This document shows positions 16,293 through 25,197 of a stretch of 64,000 nt of DNA, one piece after another. Every line of letters starts with the position of its first letter. Within the stretch, counting starts at the first letter, position 1. The notes under the pieces are model-generated. The model had not been told where the DNA came from. It saw only the letters and a list, made by a program, of their open reading frames with translations, and did not search any database. This DNA comes from Cypionkella sp049896245. GTDB lineage: Bacteria; Pseudomonadota; Alphaproteobacteria; Rhodobacterales; Rhodobacteraceae. The stretch spans positions 16,021-80,020 of the forward strand of contig NZ_JAFCTX010000022.1 in assembly GCF_049896245.1 (NCBI RefSeq), in the 5' to 3' direction. The translations under genes were made by a program, and so were the position numbers.

Positions 16293-17413
16293 GCCCGCAC
16301 CAAAGCGCAAGTCGCCATCGCGGCAATACCTTCCTCACGCCCCGTGAAGCCCAGCCGTTCTGAAGTTGTGGCCTTGACCGAAATCCGCTCCACCGCCACC
16401 TCCATGATTGCAGCCAAAGCCGCGCGCATCGCCTCGGCATGTGGCCCCACCTTGGGCTTCTCGCAGATCAAAGTCACATCGCAATTCGCCAAGGCAAACC
16501 CCTTCGCCCGTGCCAAGCGCATCGCATGGGCGAGGAAAATCTTGCTCGCAGCGCCCTTCCACTGCGGATCAGTGGGCGGGAAATGCCGGCCAATATCGCC
16601 CTCGGCCAAAGCGCCATAGATCGAATCTGTCAAAGCGTGCATGCCAACGTCGGCATCGGAATGGCCGAGCAGCGCGCGACCATGCGGCAGCTTCACTCCG
16701 CACAGCCACACCCCGTCGCCGTCACAAAACCCATGCACATCAAAGCCATTGCCCACCCGCAGATCCATCTGCCGCCCCTTCAAGATCGCCTCAGCCCGCG
16801 CGAAATCGCCGGGATAGGTCAGTTTCAGATTATCCTCGCAGCCTTCAACGATCACCACATCCAAGCCATAGCTGCGCGCCACCGCCACATCATCGGCAGC
16901 CTCGCCGGGATGCGCCCGATGCGCCGCCAAAATCGCCTCGAAACGAAAGCCCTGCGGCGTCTGTGCCCGAAACAACCCCTCGCGCGGCACCGTGCCCACC
17001 ACCAACCCCGCAGCACCGCGCCACAACGCATCCGTCACCGCTAGCGCAGGTGCCGCCCCATCTGCCTGATCGAGTGCCCCGATCACCGAGGCGATCACAG
17101 CCCCAGACACCAAAGGCCGCGCGCCGTCATGGATCAACACATGGGCGATCCCGCGCCCCGCCAAAGCTTCCAACGCATTGCGCACCGAAGCCGACCGTGA
17201 CGCCCCGCCGTCCACAATCAGCACATCCAACCCCAAACTTTCGACCAGTGCGCGATCCTCGGGATGCACCACCAGCACCCGCAGCATGCCCTCAAACGCA
17301 GCCACTGCATGCGCCGCCACCGCAAGCCCGCCCAAAAGCTGCCATTGCTTCGGCATGGCCCCCCCGGCACGCAAGCCGCGCCCCGCAGCGGTGATGATCG
17401 CAGCTGTTGTCAT
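16289..17413 (-). CDS. ispDF: Bifunctional IspDF (MEP cytidylyltransferase / MECDP synthase)
   Basis: A 374-residue fusion of two enzymes of the non-mevalonate isoprenoid pathway. Residues about 1-215 are IspD (AIITAAGRGLRAGG for CTP binding; HDGARPL). Residues about 218-374 are IspF (RVGNGFDVHGF, the metal ligands DVH and HSDADVGMHALTD, and CDVTLICEKPKVGPH). The IspD and IspF steps are not consecutive: IspE works between them. The fusion is common in alphaproteobacteria. The gene heads an operon with pgpA and pncC. Confidence 0.95.
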   Translation of the reverse strand: MTTAAIITAAGRGLRAGGAMPKQWQLLGGLAVAAHAVAAFEGMLRVLVVHPEDRALVESLGLDVLIVDGGASRSASVRNALEALAGRGIAHVLIHDGARPLVSGAVIASVIGALDQADGAAPALAVTDALWRGAAGLVVGTVPREGLFRAQTPQGFRFEAILAAHRAHPGEAADDVAVARSYGLDVVIVEGCEDNLKLTYPGDFARAEAILKGRQMDLRVGNGFDVHGFCDGDGVWLCGVKLPHGRALLGHSDADVGMHALTDSIYGALAEGDIGRHFPPTDPQWKGAASKIFLAHAMRLARAKGFALANCDVTLICEKPKVGPHAEAMRAALAAIMEVAVERISVKATTSERLGFTGREEGIAAMATCALVRA

Positions 17414-17605
17414 GCTGTTTCCTTTTCGCTCTATCTAAGCCAGCGGCGTAAGTCTGACAATCTGCCCCAACCAATGCCGAACTGGTCGCGAAATGCAGCA
17501 CAACAGCCTAATATTTATGCATTGCTTAGAAATAGGGCATAAAGTGGAAGACCAGCCCTTGGCGAACCCCCCGTCCAAGCGCATGTTCCAGCCAAAGGAG
17601 CCGCA

Positions 17606-18613
17606 ATGTCCCCCTCTCACGGCGTTCTGTCATTAGGCACACTGTTTCTGCACCCCCCGGTGATTCTGGCACCGATGGCGGGCATCACCGATCTGCCGTT
17701 CCGGCGGATGGTGGCGCGCTTTGGCGCGGGCTTGGTGGTGTCTGAGATGATTGCGTCCGAAGAAGTGATGAAAGCGCAGCCCCTTGCACGGGCGCGTGCC
17801 GAACTGGGGTTTTCCGAGGCCGCAACTTCGGTGCAGCTTGCAGGTCGCGACCCTTATTGGATGGCCGAAGCCGCCCGCTATGTGCAGGACCAAGGCGCGC
17901 AGGTGATCGACATCAACATGGGCTGCCCCGCCAAACGGGTGACGGCTGCGGGCGGCAACGGTGCTTGTGGCTCGGCGCTGATGAAAGAACCCGAACTGGC
18001 TTTGGCGCTGATCGAATCGGTGGTCAATGCGGTCACGGTCCCGGTGACGCTGAAAACCCGCCTTGGCTGGGATGATGCCAGCCTAAACGCGCCGCAAATC
18101 GCCAGATCCGCCGAAGCGGCAGGGGTGCAGCTGATCACCATCCACGGCCGCACCCGCTGCCAATTCTATAAAGGCCACGCCGATTGGGCCGCGATTGCTG
18201 CGGTGAAAGCCGCCGTGTCGGTGCCAGTGATTGCCAATGGCGATATTGTTGATGTGCCGACGGCCAGACAAGCGCTGACGCTCTCGCAAGCCGACGGCGT
18301 CATGGTCGGTCGCGGCGCGCAAGGCGCACCTTGGCGGCTGGCCGAGATTGCCCATGCGCTTTATGGCACGCCCGCGCCGCAAATCCCGCAAGGCGCAGAC
18401 CGCGCCGATCTGGTGATCGAGCACTACGATCATATGCTGGCGTTTTACGGCCCCGACCTTGGCCTGCGCGTCGCCCGCAAACACCTCGGCTGGTATTTGC
18501 AATCCGCAGGCATCCAAACCAGCCGCGATGCCATCCTGACCGCCACCACCCCCGCCACCGTCCGCGCCCTGATCCGCGACAGCTTCACCGAACCGCGTGA
18601 GGTGGCCGCATGA
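17606..18613 (+). CDS. dusB: tRNA-dihydrouridine synthase B
   Basis: A 335-residue flavoenzyme that reduces uridine in the tRNA D-loop. The motif APMAGITDLPFRRM begins the barrel, the catalytic cysteine is in INMGCPAKRVTAAGGNGACGSALM, and HGRTRCQFYKGHADW binds the tRNA. In Rhodobacter this gene is called nifR3 and heads the ntr operon, as here. A good ribosome site (AAAGGAG) precedes the ATG, and the stop overlaps ntrB by four bases. The 192-base upstream gap must hold the operon promoter; no clear match was found. Confidence 0.95.
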   Translation: MSPSHGVLSLGTLFLHPPVILAPMAGITDLPFRRMVARFGAGLVVSEMIASEEVMKAQPLARARAELGFSEAATSVQLAGRDPYWMAEAARYVQDQGAQVIDINMGCPAKRVTAAGGNGACGSALMKEPELALALIESVVNAVTVPVTLKTRLGWDDASLNAPQIARSAEAAGVQLITIHGRTRCQFYKGHADWAAIAAVKAAVSVPVIANGDIVDVPTARQALTLSQADGVMVGRGAQGAPWRLAEIAHALYGTPAPQIPQGADRADLVIEHYDHMLAFYGPDLGLRVARKHLGWYLQSAGIQTSRDAILTATTPATVRALIRDSFTEPREVAA

Positions 18614-19695
18614 CCCAGTTCAATGGCGCAGCACTTTGGGCGTCTTTGCCGCTGCCCGCCTTGCTGATCGGCCCCACCGGCCTGATCCTTGACGTCAACC
18701 CGCCCGCCGAGACCTTCCTGAACGCGTCCTCCAAAAGCCTCGTCGGTCAACCGCTGCTGGACCGTTTGTCGATCGACGCCCCGATGGAAGATGCCCTTGC
18801 CCGCGTCCACGCCCACGAATCGCCCTTGTTCATCGCCGAGGCTGACGTGACCACAGGCGAGCGCGCCCCGGTGCAATGCGCGCTGCAAATGGCCCCGCTG
18901 CAAGACAGCGCGGGCTGCGTGCTGCTGCTGATCTCGCCGCGTGAGATTGCCGAACGCCTCGGCCGATCTATGCAAGTCACCTCTGCGGCAAAATCCGCCA
19001 TCGGCATGGCCGAAATGCTGGCGCATGAGATCAAAAACCCGCTCGCAGGTATCTCGGGTGCAGCCCAACTGCTGGCGATGGGGCTTGGCCCGGAAGATTT
19101 AGAGCTTACCGACCTGATCGTCGAGGAAACCCGCCGCATCGTCAAACTGCTGGAACAGGTTGAGCAATTCGGCAACCTGCGCCCACCAGCCCGCCGCGCC
19201 GTCAACATCCATGACGCGCTGGATCGCGCCCGCCGCTCGGCTCTGGTCGGCTTTGGCGTACATATGAGCATCGTGGAAGATTATGACCCCTCACTGCCAG
19301 CGACCTTCGCCGACAATGATCAACTGATGCAAGTCTTCCTGAACTTGTTGAAGAACGCCTCGGAAGCTGCTGGTTCTAAAGGCGGAACCATCCGACTGCA
19401 TACGTTCTACGACCACAGCTTGCGACGCCGCCGTAAAGACGGTTCCGGCTCCACTCTGCCGCTACAGGTTGAGATCATTGACGACGGCCCCGGCATCCCG
19501 CCCGGCATCGCCACCGATGTTTTCGAGCCTTTCGTCTCTGGCCGCGAGAACGGCACCGGCCTTGGTCTCGCCTTGGTCTCAAAAATCATCTCCGACCATG
19601 AAGGCTGGATCTCGGTTGATTCCGCCCCCGGTCGCACCGTTTTCCGCATTTCCCTACCGCTCGCACCCCGCGGGCTACCCGAGGAGTCCCACTGA
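18610..19695 (+). CDS. ntrB: Nitrogen regulation sensor kinase NtrB
   Basis: A 361-residue cytoplasmic histidine kinase without membrane segments. An N-terminal PAS domain (about 15-115) is followed by the phospho-acceptor motif MLAHEIKNPLAGISGAAQLL and an ATP-binding domain with VFLNLLKNASEAAG (N box), IIDDGPGIPPGIATDVFEPFVSG and GTGLGLALVSKI. NtrB phosphorylates NtrC under nitrogen limitation and is controlled by PII proteins, which are not encoded in this window. ATGA overlap with dusB and one-base overlap with ntrC. Confidence 0.95.
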   Translation: MTQFNGAALWASLPLPALLIGPTGLILDVNPPAETFLNASSKSLVGQPLLDRLSIDAPMEDALARVHAHESPLFIAEADVTTGERAPVQCALQMAPLQDSAGCVLLLISPREIAERLGRSMQVTSAAKSAIGMAEMLAHEIKNPLAGISGAAQLLAMGLGPEDLELTDLIVEETRRIVKLLEQVEQFGNLRPPARRAVNIHDALDRARRSALVGFGVHMSIVEDYDPSLPATFADNDQLMQVFLNLLKNASEAAGSKGGTIRLHTFYDHSLRRRRKDGSGSTLPLQVEIIDDGPGIPPGIATDVFEPFVSGRENGTGLGLALVSKIISDHEGWISVDSAPGRTVFRISLPLAPRGLPEESH

Positions 19696-21062
19696 TGGAT
19701 GGCACCATTCTTGTCGCCGATGACGACCGCACCATCCGCACCGTTCTGACCCAGGCGCTGACCCGCGCCGGGTGTAAAGTGCATGCAACCTCCAGCCTGA
19801 TGACGCTGATGCGCTGGGTTGAAGAGGGCAAAGGCGATCTGGTGATTTCAGACGTGATGATGCCCGACGGCAACGGCCTTGAGGCCCTGCCACGCATAGC
19901 GCAACTGCGCCCCGGTCTGCCGGTGATCGTGATTTCGGCGCAGAATACGATCATGACGGCGATCCAAGCCGCCGAGGCCGAGGCATTCGACTATCTGCCC
20001 AAACCCTTCGATCTGCCCGATCTGATGAAACGCTCCGCCCGCGCCTTGGACCTCAAACGTCATGCGCCAAAACCCAGCCTGACCCCGCGCGAAATGGGCG
20101 ACGATCTGCCTTTGGTTGGTCGCACGCCCTCAATGCAGGCCCTCTATCGGCTGGTCGCAAGGGTGATGAACGCCGATCTTCCCGTGCTGATCTCCGGCGA
20201 ATCCGGCACCGGCAAATCTCTGATCGCCCGCGCCGTTCACGATTTCTCGGACCGTCGCAGCCAGCCTTTTGTGACCGCACAAGCCGCGGATTTGGCCGGC
20301 GTAGATGGCATCGCCACGCTTTTGGCCCGCGCCAAAGGTGGCAGCCTTGTGCTGGATGAGGTTTCCGATTTCGACGAAGACGCGCAAGCCCGCCTCGTGC
20401 GGATGCTCGACGTGATGGGCGACCACGCGCCGCGCATCATGGCCACAAGCCAAGCCGATCTGGGGCAAAAGATGGAAGCCGGGGTGTTCCGCAAAGACCT
20501 GTTCTACCGTCTCGGTGGCGTCACCCTGCAAGTGCCGCCCTTGCGCGAACGTGTCGAAGACATCCCGCTTCTGGCCGAACACTTCCTTGCGCGCGGCGAG
20601 CGCGACATGGGCCTGCAACGCCGCCTTTCGCCCGAAGCGATGGCGATTGTCCGCGCCTATCCGTGGCCGGGCAATGTGCGGCAGTTGGAGAATCTGCTGA
20701 AACGCCTGCTTGTCACCGCAACCGAGCCGGAGATCTCCAAAATCGAGATTGAGCAGGCTCTCGGTGCCACTCAGCCGGTGCAAATCAGCCGATCCGGTGG
20801 CATGGACGGCGAAAAATTGTCGGCCTCAGTGGCGCGACATTTACAGCGCTATTTCGATCTGCACGGCGGCCAACTGCCACCTCCGGGCGTCTACGACCGG
20901 ATTTTGCGCGAAATGGAGGTGCCTTTGATCGAAATCGCCCTCGACGCCACTGGCGGCAACCAAGCCAAATGTGCCGATCTGTTGGGCATCAACCGCAATA
21001 CCTTGCGTAAGAAGATCACAGACCTCGATATCCGCGTGACACGGCGGCGTAAGCTGATGTAA
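19695..21062 (+). CDS. ntrC: Nitrogen response regulator NtrC lacking the GAFTGA loop
   Basis: A 455-residue regulator: receiver domain (1-120, phospho-acceptor Asp in LVISDVMMPDGNGL), AAA+ domain with Walker A ISGESGTGKSLIA and Walker B-like LVLDEVSDF, and a Fis-type HTH at the C-terminus (GGNQAKCADLLGINRNTLRKKI). The stretch between Walker A and B is shorter than in enteric NtrC, and the GAFTGA loop that touches sigma-54 is absent. Rhodobacter capsulatus NtrC is known to have this deletion and to work with the housekeeping RNA polymerase; the same is inferred here. Confidence 0.95.
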   Translation: MDGTILVADDDRTIRTVLTQALTRAGCKVHATSSLMTLMRWVEEGKGDLVISDVMMPDGNGLEALPRIAQLRPGLPVIVISAQNTIMTAIQAAEAEAFDYLPKPFDLPDLMKRSARALDLKRHAPKPSLTPREMGDDLPLVGRTPSMQALYRLVARVMNADLPVLISGESGTGKSLIARAVHDFSDRRSQPFVTAQAADLAGVDGIATLLARAKGGSLVLDEVSDFDEDAQARLVRMLDVMGDHAPRIMATSQADLGQKMEAGVFRKDLFYRLGGVTLQVPPLRERVEDIPLLAEHFLARGERDMGLQRRLSPEAMAIVRAYPWPGNVRQLENLLKRLLVTATEPEISKIEIEQALGATQPVQISRSGGMDGEKLSASVARHLQRYFDLHGGQLPPPGVYDRILREMEVPLIEIALDATGGNQAKCADLLGINRNTLRKKITDLDIRVTRRRKLM

Positions 21063-21153
21063 AACCGCCACAGGGCAGTGCTTCGCGCGTCATGTGATGC
21101 GAAAAGCACATGGCCTGTGGCGGGGACGACACTCCCCGCGCAAAGGGGGATAC

Positions 21154-23418
21154 GTGCAAGGCGCTTACCGCAGTCTGACATGGGCCAAACTGGCGCGCCT
21201 GCGCCGGATGCGGCGCGTGCAAAACGGGCTGACCTTTGGGCTGGTGTTCCTTGGCCCGATGCTGGCGGTGGCGACGTTTCTGGCGCTGGGGCCGTTCAAT
21301 CTGGGCGCGTCGTCGCAAAACCTGCGGCTGATCCTGCTCGCTGATATGGTCTATATCCTAGTGGTGGCAGGGCTGGTGATGGCCCGCGTGATGCGGATGA
21401 TCGCGGATCGCCGCTCGCAATCCGCAGGCTCTGCGCTGCATTTGCGCCTTACTGGCGTTTTCGCTTTCGTGGCACTGGTGCCGACAATTCTGGTCGCCGT
21501 TTTTGCCGTGTTGACCGTGAACATCGGCCTTGAAGGCTGGTTTTCCGACCGCGTCAGCAATGTGGTCTCGGCCTCCTTAACCGCCGCGCAAGCCTATGAA
21601 GACGAGCAGACCAAGGCGCTGAAAGACGATGCCTCGGCGCTTGGCGCGTTCCTGAACCTCGCCAAGCAAAAGACCTTTTTCCTGCAAGACGATCAGGTGC
21701 GCCCGATCCTGACCCAAGGTCAGGCCGCTATTCAGCGCGGCATGAAAGAGGTCTATCTGATCGACGGCACCGCCACCTTGAAGACCCGAGGCGAGCGATC
21801 TTATCTGTTCGATTTTGAACCCCCCAAGCCCGAGGAACTTAGCAAGGCCAAATCCGGCGAAGTGGTGGTGATCCAGGATTGGGCCAACGACGAATTCCGC
21901 GCTTTGGTGCATCTCGATGCCTTCGCCGACCGCTACCTTTATGTTTCGCGCAAGGTCGATGGCGGAATTTTGTCACTTTTGGATGAGACCAAGGAAACCG
22001 TCCGGCTCTATCAGCAACTGGAATCCGAGCGTGGCAAGATCCTGTTCAACTTTGGCTTGTTGTATCTCGGCTTCGCGCTGATTTTGGTTCTGGCCGCCGT
22101 GTGGCTTGGCCTGTGGTTCGCCGAACGCCTCAGCCGTCCGGTCGGGCGCTTGGCCTATGCCGTCGGTCGCGTCAGCCAAGGCGATCTCGATGTGCAGGTG
22201 ATCGAGGAAGAAGGCGATGATGAAATAGCCACTTTGTCACGCGTTTTCAACCAGATGACGCATCAACTTAAAGGACAGCGCGAAGCACTGTTGGATGGCC
22301 ATCGCCAAACCGAACAACGCCGCCGGCTGTTCGATTCTGTACTTTCCAACGTCACCGCTGGCGTGATCGGTCTGGATGCCGAGGGCAATATTGATTTCGC
22401 CAACCGCGCCGCCGAACGTCTGCTTGAACTCACCGATGGTGCCGCAGAGGTGCCACTCGCTGCCGCCGTCCCGGAATTTGCCGCCCTGTTTGAGCGTCTG
22501 CGAGACATTGGCGGCTCCGCAGTGCAAGAAGAAATCCGCCTGACCCGCAAGGGTAAGCTTGAAAGCCTTTTGGTCCGCGTCTCGGTGCGCCGCAGCGAGT
22601 CCGGGCGGCTGGAAGGCTATGTCGTGGCCTTTGACGACGTAACCGAACTGGTCTCGGCGCAACGCATGGCGGCTTGGGGCGACGTCGCCCGCCGCATCGC
22701 GCATGAGATCAAGAACCCGCTGACGCCGATCCAGCTTTCCGCCGAACGCATCAAACGCAAATTCAGATCGCAAGTGCAAGACCCTGAGGATCTGGATCAG
22801 TATACCGAGGTTATTATCCGTCAAACCAATGACTTGCGCCGCATTGTCGATGAGTTTTCCAAATTCGCCCGCATGCCAGAACCGGACAGGCGTGAGACCG
22901 ATCTGGTGGCCCTGTTGCGCGCTGCCGTGATGTTGCAAGAAAACGGTCAACCCACAGTCAGCTTTCGCCGCACGCTGGTTGAAGGTCCGCTGATGATGGA
23001 ACTCGACGGCACGATGATCGGGCAGGCGCTGACAAACCTGATTAAGAATGCCGGAGAAGCCATTGAAACCCTGCATGAAAAGTTAAATCCCCAAAATCAC
23101 AAACCCGAAATCCGCGTCAGCCTGACGGTGGATGAGACCGAAGCCGTGATCCGCATCATGGACAACGGCATTGGTCTTCCGCCCGACCGCGCGCGTCTGT
23201 TTGAACCCTATGTCACCACCCGCGAAAAAGGCACTGGCTTGGGTCTGCCTATCGTGAAGAAAATCATTGAAGAACATGGCGGTACGCTGACACTTGAAGA
23301 TGCGCCCGTCTTTGAAAACAACGCCCACAGCGGAGCGATGGCGGTGATCCACCTGCCACGCGCTCCGCGCAAACGGGGCTTACGCAACACGGGCCAAACC
23401 GGCCAGGGGGAAAAATGA
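21154..23418 (+). CDS. ntrY: Sensor kinase NtrY
   Basis: A transmembrane histidine kinase of about 755 residues. There are two N-terminal membrane hairpins, an extracytoplasmic region (about 125-280), a further membrane segment, a HAMP domain (ERLSRPVGRLAYAVGRVSQGDLDV), a PAS domain and the kinase core with RRIAHEIKNPLTPIQLSAERI and GTGLGLPIVKKII. The GTG at 21154 is chosen (AGGGGGA just upstream, though with a short spacer); frames from 21094 or 21097 are possible. Pairs with NtrX in nitrogen and redox sensing. Overlaps ntrX by four bases. Confidence 0.9.
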   Translation: MQGAYRSLTWAKLARLRRMRRVQNGLTFGLVFLGPMLAVATFLALGPFNLGASSQNLRLILLADMVYILVVAGLVMARVMRMIADRRSQSAGSALHLRLTGVFAFVALVPTILVAVFAVLTVNIGLEGWFSDRVSNVVSASLTAAQAYEDEQTKALKDDASALGAFLNLAKQKTFFLQDDQVRPILTQGQAAIQRGMKEVYLIDGTATLKTRGERSYLFDFEPPKPEELSKAKSGEVVVIQDWANDEFRALVHLDAFADRYLYVSRKVDGGILSLLDETKETVRLYQQLESERGKILFNFGLLYLGFALILVLAAVWLGLWFAERLSRPVGRLAYAVGRVSQGDLDVQVIEEEGDDEIATLSRVFNQMTHQLKGQREALLDGHRQTEQRRRLFDSVLSNVTAGVIGLDAEGNIDFANRAAERLLELTDGAAEVPLAAAVPEFAALFERLRDIGGSAVQEEIRLTRKGKLESLLVRVSVRRSESGRLEGYVVAFDDVTELVSAQRMAAWGDVARRIAHEIKNPLTPIQLSAERIKRKFRSQVQDPEDLDQYTEVIIRQTNDLRRIVDEFSKFARMPEPDRRETDLVALLRAAVMLQENGQPTVSFRRTLVEGPLMMELDGTMIGQALTNLIKNAGEAIETLHEKLNPQNHKPEIRVSLTVDETEAVIRIMDNGIGLPPDRARLFEPYVTTREKGTGLGLPIVKKIIEEHGGTLTLEDAPVFENNAHSGAMAVIHLPRAPRKRGLRNTGQTGQGEK

Positions 23419-24812
23419 GCAATATTCTGATCGTTGACGACGAAAAAGACATCCGCGAACTGATCGGTGATATTCTGAAGGACGAAGGCTATACCATTCG
23501 TCTTGCAGCAAATTCTGACGATTGCATGTCTGAAATCAACGCCGAGGCACCCAGCCTGATGATCCTCGATATCTGGCTGAAGGACAGCCGGATGGATGGC
23601 ATCGACATCCTCAAAACCGTCAAACGCGACAACCCGGATATCCCGATTGTGATCATTTCGGGCCATGGCAATATCGAAATCGCCGTCGCCGCGATCAAGC
23701 AGGGCGCCTATGATTTCATCGAAAAGCCGTTCAACATTGATCAGTTGATGGTGGTGGTCAGCCGAGCGATGGAAACCTCACGCCTGCGCCGCGAGAACGC
23801 TGATCTGCGGCGGCGCGATGTCAGCTCGTCCGAGATGATTGGATCAAGTCCGTCGTTTAGAACCTTGAAATCACAGCTGGAAAAGGTCACCAAGTCCAAT
23901 GGCCGCGTGATGCTCGCCGGGCCTGCGGGGGCGGGCAAAGAGATGGCCGCCCGCTTCATCCACTCCAATTCCAACCGCGCGAGCGCGCCCTTCATCTCGG
24001 TGTCTTCCGCCACGATTGACGCCGACCGGATGGAGGAAGTGCTGTTTGGCCGCGAAACATCGGATCGTGGTGTCGAAAAAGGTCTGTTGGAACAAGGTCA
24101 TGGCGGCGTTGTTTACTTTGATGAGGTGGCGGAAATGCCGCTTGGAACGCAATCGAAAATCCTGCGCGTGCTGACCGATCAGCAATTCATGCGGGTCGGA
24201 GGCTCTGATAAAATCCGCGTCGACCTGCGGGTGATTTCCTCGACCAGCCGCGATTTGCGCGCCGAAATTGCGGCTGGGCGGTTCCGGCAAGAGTTGTATG
24301 ATCGACTGAACGTGGTGCCCATCGCCGTGCCGTCCTTGGCAGAGCGCCGCGAGGATATTCCTGAATTAACAACGACTTTCGTCGATATGTTCCACCGCAC
24401 TCAGGGTCTGCCGCAGCGCAAGCTGACCGAAGAAGCCGAGGCAATGCTGCAGACGATGCAATGGCCCGGCAACATCCGCCAACTGCGCAACGTGATCGAG
24501 CGCGTGCTCATCCTGGGCGACGGCACCGGCCCGATTGAGGCGCGCGAATTGCCGGGGCAGGAAGCGCCAACGGATACCGGCGGGCGCATGGTGCTGGGGG
24601 GCGCGATGGCGACCCTGCCTTTGCGTGAGGCGCGCGAAGTGTTTGAGCGCGAATACTTGCTGACCCAAATTAACCGTTTTGGCGGCAATATCAGCCGCAC
24701 GGCCGGGTTTGTTGGCATGGAACGCTCAGCCTTGCACCGCAAGTTGAAGTCTTTGGGCGTGGTCACCACCGGCAAATCCGGCGGGCGCGGCGATGACGCG
24801 GACGAAGACTAA
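23415..24812 (+). CDS. ntrX: Response regulator NtrX
   Basis: A 465-residue regulator: receiver domain (ILIVDDEKDIRELIGDIL; phospho-acceptor Asp in LMILDIWLKDSRMDG), AAA+ domain with Walker A-like LAGPAGAGKEMAARFIH and Walker B VVYFDEVAEMPL, and a C-terminal HTH (NRFGGNISRTAGFVGMERSALHRKLKSLG). As in NtrC, the GAFTGA motif is absent; the matching place reads VLFGRETSDRGVEKG. So direct sigma-54 activation is unlikely. Cognate kinase NtrY is coded just upstream with an ATGA overlap. Confidence 0.95.
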   Translation: MSNILIVDDEKDIRELIGDILKDEGYTIRLAANSDDCMSEINAEAPSLMILDIWLKDSRMDGIDILKTVKRDNPDIPIVIISGHGNIEIAVAAIKQGAYDFIEKPFNIDQLMVVVSRAMETSRLRRENADLRRRDVSSSEMIGSSPSFRTLKSQLEKVTKSNGRVMLAGPAGAGKEMAARFIHSNSNRASAPFISVSSATIDADRMEEVLFGRETSDRGVEKGLLEQGHGGVVYFDEVAEMPLGTQSKILRVLTDQQFMRVGGSDKIRVDLRVISSTSRDLRAEIAAGRFRQELYDRLNVVPIAVPSLAERREDIPELTTTFVDMFHRTQGLPQRKLTEEAEAMLQTMQWPGNIRQLRNVIERVLILGDGTGPIEARELPGQEAPTDTGGRMVLGGAMATLPLREAREVFEREYLLTQINRFGGNISRTAGFVGMERSALHRKLKSLGVVTTGKSGGRGDDADED

Positions 24813-24963
24813 GCCCAGTGTTGCAGAAAGAATCCAAATCAGGAACGTCGGCGGCGTTTTTGACGTTTTGCGCTGGAATCTGCCAAAGTTGCGCGACATA
24901 GTTAAACATCGGGGCGCGATAGGGCGCGCTTTTCGGTGCGACTGGCGATAAGGATAAGAAAAA

Positions 24964-25197
24964 ATGGCCACAGACAAACAAAATTTGCAAGACGCGTTTC
25001 TCAATCACGTGCGGAAATCCAAGGTTCCGGTGACGATTTTCCTGATCAACGGGGTTAAATTGCAAGGTGTCATCACTTGGTTTGACAATTTCTGCGTGTT
25101 GCTCCGTCGCGATGGTCAATCGCAGCTGGTCTATAAACATGCGATCTCAACCATCATGCCGGGTGGCCCGGTTAACCTTTATGAAGGTGAAGACTGA
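24964..25197 (+). CDS. hfq: RNA chaperone Hfq
   Basis: A 77-residue Sm-like hexamer protein that pairs small RNAs with mRNAs. The Sm1 segment VTIFLINGVKLQGVITWFDNFCVLLRR and Sm2 segment QLVYKHAISTIMPG, with the YKH proximal-face motif, are intact. The C-terminal tail is short, as is usual in Rhodobacter. It is 151 bases after ntrX, so it may have its own promoter. Its presence fits the candidate small RNA at 44.2 kb. The stop overlaps the inferred start of hflX. Confidence 0.97.
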   Translation: MATDKQNLQDAFLNHVRKSKVPVTIFLINGVKLQGVITWFDNFCVLLRRDGQSQLVYKHAISTIMPGGPVNLYEGED

